From positions 18,596,694 to 18,660,693 of the forward strand of contig OX424570.1 of assembly GCA_949152475.1 (NCBI GenBank): a stretch of 64,000 nt of DNA, in the 5' to 3' direction. The position numbers and the translations under genes are program-made. This DNA comes from Terebella lapidaria. Lineage: Eukaryota > Annelida > Polychaeta > Terebellida > Terebellidae. How positions within the stretch are numbered: the first letter of the stretch is position 1; the number at the start of each line of letters is the position of its first letter. Under the pieces are notes generated by a model that was given only the letters and a program-made list of their open reading frames with translations, ran no database searches and was not told the DNA's origin. Shown in pieces: positions 61,305 through 64,000 of this stretch.

Positions 61305-64000
61305 AATTGATGATACAGAACCAACACATCCTTCAAAGTATGTACTAGTTATCCTGTGGAGATGTTTCAGCAAGGTGAATAATTTCATTATGTGAGCGAA
61401 CTGTTGACAGTTGTACATAATTATAAAGGCACGAACTGGCATGATCAACGTTATCCCATAGTCCAAGGTTTCGCGTATGACTCACCTTGTACTGTTACTA
61501 AAATCAATTCAATCTCTCTTTTAGACAAGATAAATCAGATTGATTCGAACTGATTTATATGTTCTTTTTTTATACGGCATAGAATTAATTTTATTTTGCA
61601 TTTATTATTTTCTTACTATTTATGGTAAACAAATTTCATATCTACACCTTTCTTGTAAATTATATATATCTCTTTTCAAATCATTGGAATTTAATCAATA
61701 GGGAATCACCAATTTACACAGGAAGCGATTATGTAACTCGAAACTCGAAGAAAAATGTTGTAAAACAAAACACATAACTTGACCCTAATGTTCCTGAAGG
61801 CAGTCTACATTCATTATAATGCTGGCTTCAGTACATAATTAACGTTCTGACTATGAAGTTATATTTCGATTCACACCATACGAACAATGCTCATAAACTT
61901 AAAAAGTTTACATTGATAATCACATTTGCTAAATTTCAGAGATAACCCAGGATTGGTACACATCTCACTCTCGTAGCTACAGATTGACTCAGCTTCAGTC
62001 AGTGTTCACCAGGTGTAGATAGTGACAGAATACCAACTGCTTGTACCTCAGAACGCGACACAACGCAATTGAAAAGTGGAAGAAATTACCAGAAAAAATG
62101 GGATCTAAAACTATTAACGTTCACATCGCGGTGACGTCTTCATTGATTTCTTTTACTTTCTTTTATAGCATTTAGGTCATTTGATTTTATTTAGAATAAT
62201 TCCAGTCAAATCCTTATTCATATTCATTCTCATAGAATATGAAAGCAAATGAAACTTTGAAATCAAAGTGCTCTCGATTTTCCAGCGAAAATTTATAACT
62301 CTATGGATGAAGCATTTCTCATCACTCAAAATAAAACAAAAACATCCACAAAACAAGCTTGTTCTTTATTTACACTCACATGCTTATGTAGATAATGTAT
62401 TCTGTAAATACACAACTGGAATGAATTATATAATAGTCACAGGATATATCATATAACTTTTATGACGGCAGTTATATATACAGTATTATTATATACACTG
62501 GACACGTGTATTCCCCTGCATTACCAGTATAAACTGTGTTTTTTAAACTTGGGTCCAGAATGGACTGAAATAGGTATTCATCTATCCACATGGATGAAAC
62601 AATTTCTGCGAATTCGCTGAGCGAACTTGTATATCATGAACATATTCGTCATTATTTTGCAAAAATGTTCTCTTGTCCATTTACTTTGTGAAAATGACTG
62701 GGGGTGAAACCAGCGATACTCATCCCTCCCAATACATGTATATATTCCTCTAGAAATCTAGATTAGAGATATATTTATCGTGTTGAAACAGAATAGTGAC
62801 GTCCATAACATTTGTCTAGATTGAGCGAAATAATGAATATAACAGGGACAAGAGAGCTCATAACAGGTTGATTGTAAGATGCAACCTAACCATTACCGTC
62901 AGTGTGATCTTTTCTTGTAACTCAAAACAAGTGTGTGTCTTATGAATTTTCCTTAGTATGTTTGTCTGCCTTTCATCACTACCACATTTCATCCCTAAAC
63001 ACATGAATCAATAGAATAATATATCAATTATTACCATCAATACCACAGGAGTTGTATGATATCAATAAGAAACCTAAAATAAGGCATTTTTACAGATAAA
63101 AGCATGAACTAATATCGAGGGAATGTAAGGACGGAGAAACTATGGCACACTTTCTGTAGTGAGCTGGCCAATATGTTCTGGAGTGACCTTAGAGACTAAG
63201 TACTGCCAAAAACACTCAAATCGTCAATAATATCATAATTTCAAGTATAATCTAACATATGGCATGCCCTATTGCTATTTTAAAGCGATGCAACTGAACG
63301 TTTAATATACACATGTATACATGTAACGTCCTCGAAGCCTCCCTTGCAGTGGTAGCACGTTAAAGTTGGGAACCAATTCTAAAATCAGCCAAATTTAGCA
63401 TTCTTGCTTGTCATGCAAACTTGGAAGTACATCTCGAGATAATCAGGAATATATAGGAAATATGCACATTTCAACGACAGATACTTCGAAAATGGCAGTT
63501 AATGACGTCACGAGACTGTGTGTAGAACTCGCCCGCAATGAGGGCCGCTTTGAGGGAAAACATTATGCAAGATTGATTGGCCAGAGTTTGAATCTTGATT
63601 TGACAACTCCATTCAGGCATGTAATAATATTTTCAGACCCAAATTTGCATGATTCCTCATTCTATAAACAAAATAAAGCTACTGCAGGAGATATAAATTT
63701 TGTCAATTCTGAAAGTGGTTATAGCTTTGAAACGTTTAGAAAGGACAGTTCTGCTAGAATTTCCTGGCTGTAAATGGCATGTTATTGTCAGTTAGGTTCA
63801 GCTACACTACCTATCAGTGATGTGTACCCAATTTTTCGTTTGTTCACATGAGAATGAAGAAAATTAAAAGTCACCAACGTTGCACAGAATAGTCATCTTT
63901 TTGTTCAGTTTCAGGCCCGATATGTTCATGATTATACTTAACGTTAAATATTATGCGACAGGCAGGTAAGATCTTCACCTTTAAGAGAAAATTCACCATA
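61305..64000. repeat. Block L, right copy (runs off the window)
   Basis: Near-identical to the middle copy 31930-34594. It lacks the 33-base deletion seen there near 34485, so it keeps the ancestral form at that site. Contains the candidate exon at 63492-63620. Confidence 0.85.
63492..63620 (+). CDS. Candidate first exon, unknown protein, block L right copy
   Basis: Same 43-codon frame as 34118-34246 (MAVNDVTRLCVELARNEGRF), ending at CAT|GTAATA. It has G where the middle copy has R, and one silent change. Confidence 0.3.

Larger units (their letters stand above)
34761..64000. repeat. Segmental duplication, unit B
   Basis: Second tandem copy of unit A, longer because of the insertion at 52048-54506. 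The window ends inside the right-hand block L, about 170 bases short of the position equivalent to the 7586/34761 junction. Confidence 0.92.

Noticed and set aside
1-64000. Retroviral, LTR or capsid-bearing elements
   Set aside because: No LTR pair, gag/pol order, integrase or capsid signature was seen; the only reverse transcriptase is of LINE type.

Overview
The window is AT-rich metazoan DNA. Genes have many short exons with GT/AG introns, and the DNA carries an L2/CR1-type LINE, a tRNA-derived SINE and several non-autonomous DNA transposons. Frequent ACATGTA-like motifs and the gene content suggest a marine invertebrate, perhaps a mollusc or other lophotrochozoan; this is an inference, not an identification.

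Layout. (1) 1-3181: 3' part of a carbohydrate sulfotransferase gene on the minus strand, running off the left edge. (2) 4521-7586: a diverged copy (L') of a ~3 kb block that recurs at 31930-34760 and 61305-64000 (L). (3) 7587-34760 and 34761-64000: two near-identical tandem copies (units A and B) of a ~27 kb segment. The identity boundary at 7586/34761 is sharp, as expected if unequal crossing-over between L' and L made the duplication.

Each unit holds, on the minus strand, an 11-exon gene that I reconstruct with consistent splice phases throughout (428 codons plus stop). It encodes an acidic N-terminus, a FAF1/FAF2-type UAS domain and an OTU-like domain in which both the catalytic Cys and His positions are replaced: a UAS-pseudo-OTU fusion. 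It is intact in both units (8127-18316 and 35303-45253). Its introns hold a foldback element with minisatellite arms, a hAT-like element with a nested MITE, a SINE and a palindrome.

Upstream of that gene lies an L2/CR1-like LINE (minus strand) split by a 3.3 kb element flanked by TTAA duplications. Unit B alone has a second TTAA-flanked insertion (52048-54506) just before the LINE start codon. Further right in each unit are a degraded B-box/coiled-coil/NHL (TRIM-like) pseudogene, a tentative small two-exon gene, and the last two exons of a plus-strand gene resembling part of a degenerate protein kinase domain. The order of events reads as: LINE insertion, then TTAA element 1 inside it, then segmental duplication, then TTAA element 2 in one copy.

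The UAS-OTU gene looks like a ubiquitin-pathway adaptor or pseudo-deubiquitinase. I saw no retroviral, LTR or capsid-bearing element, no CRISPR and no convincing functional tRNA or rRNA gene. All calls are from reading the sequence by eye; identities are estimates from local comparison.
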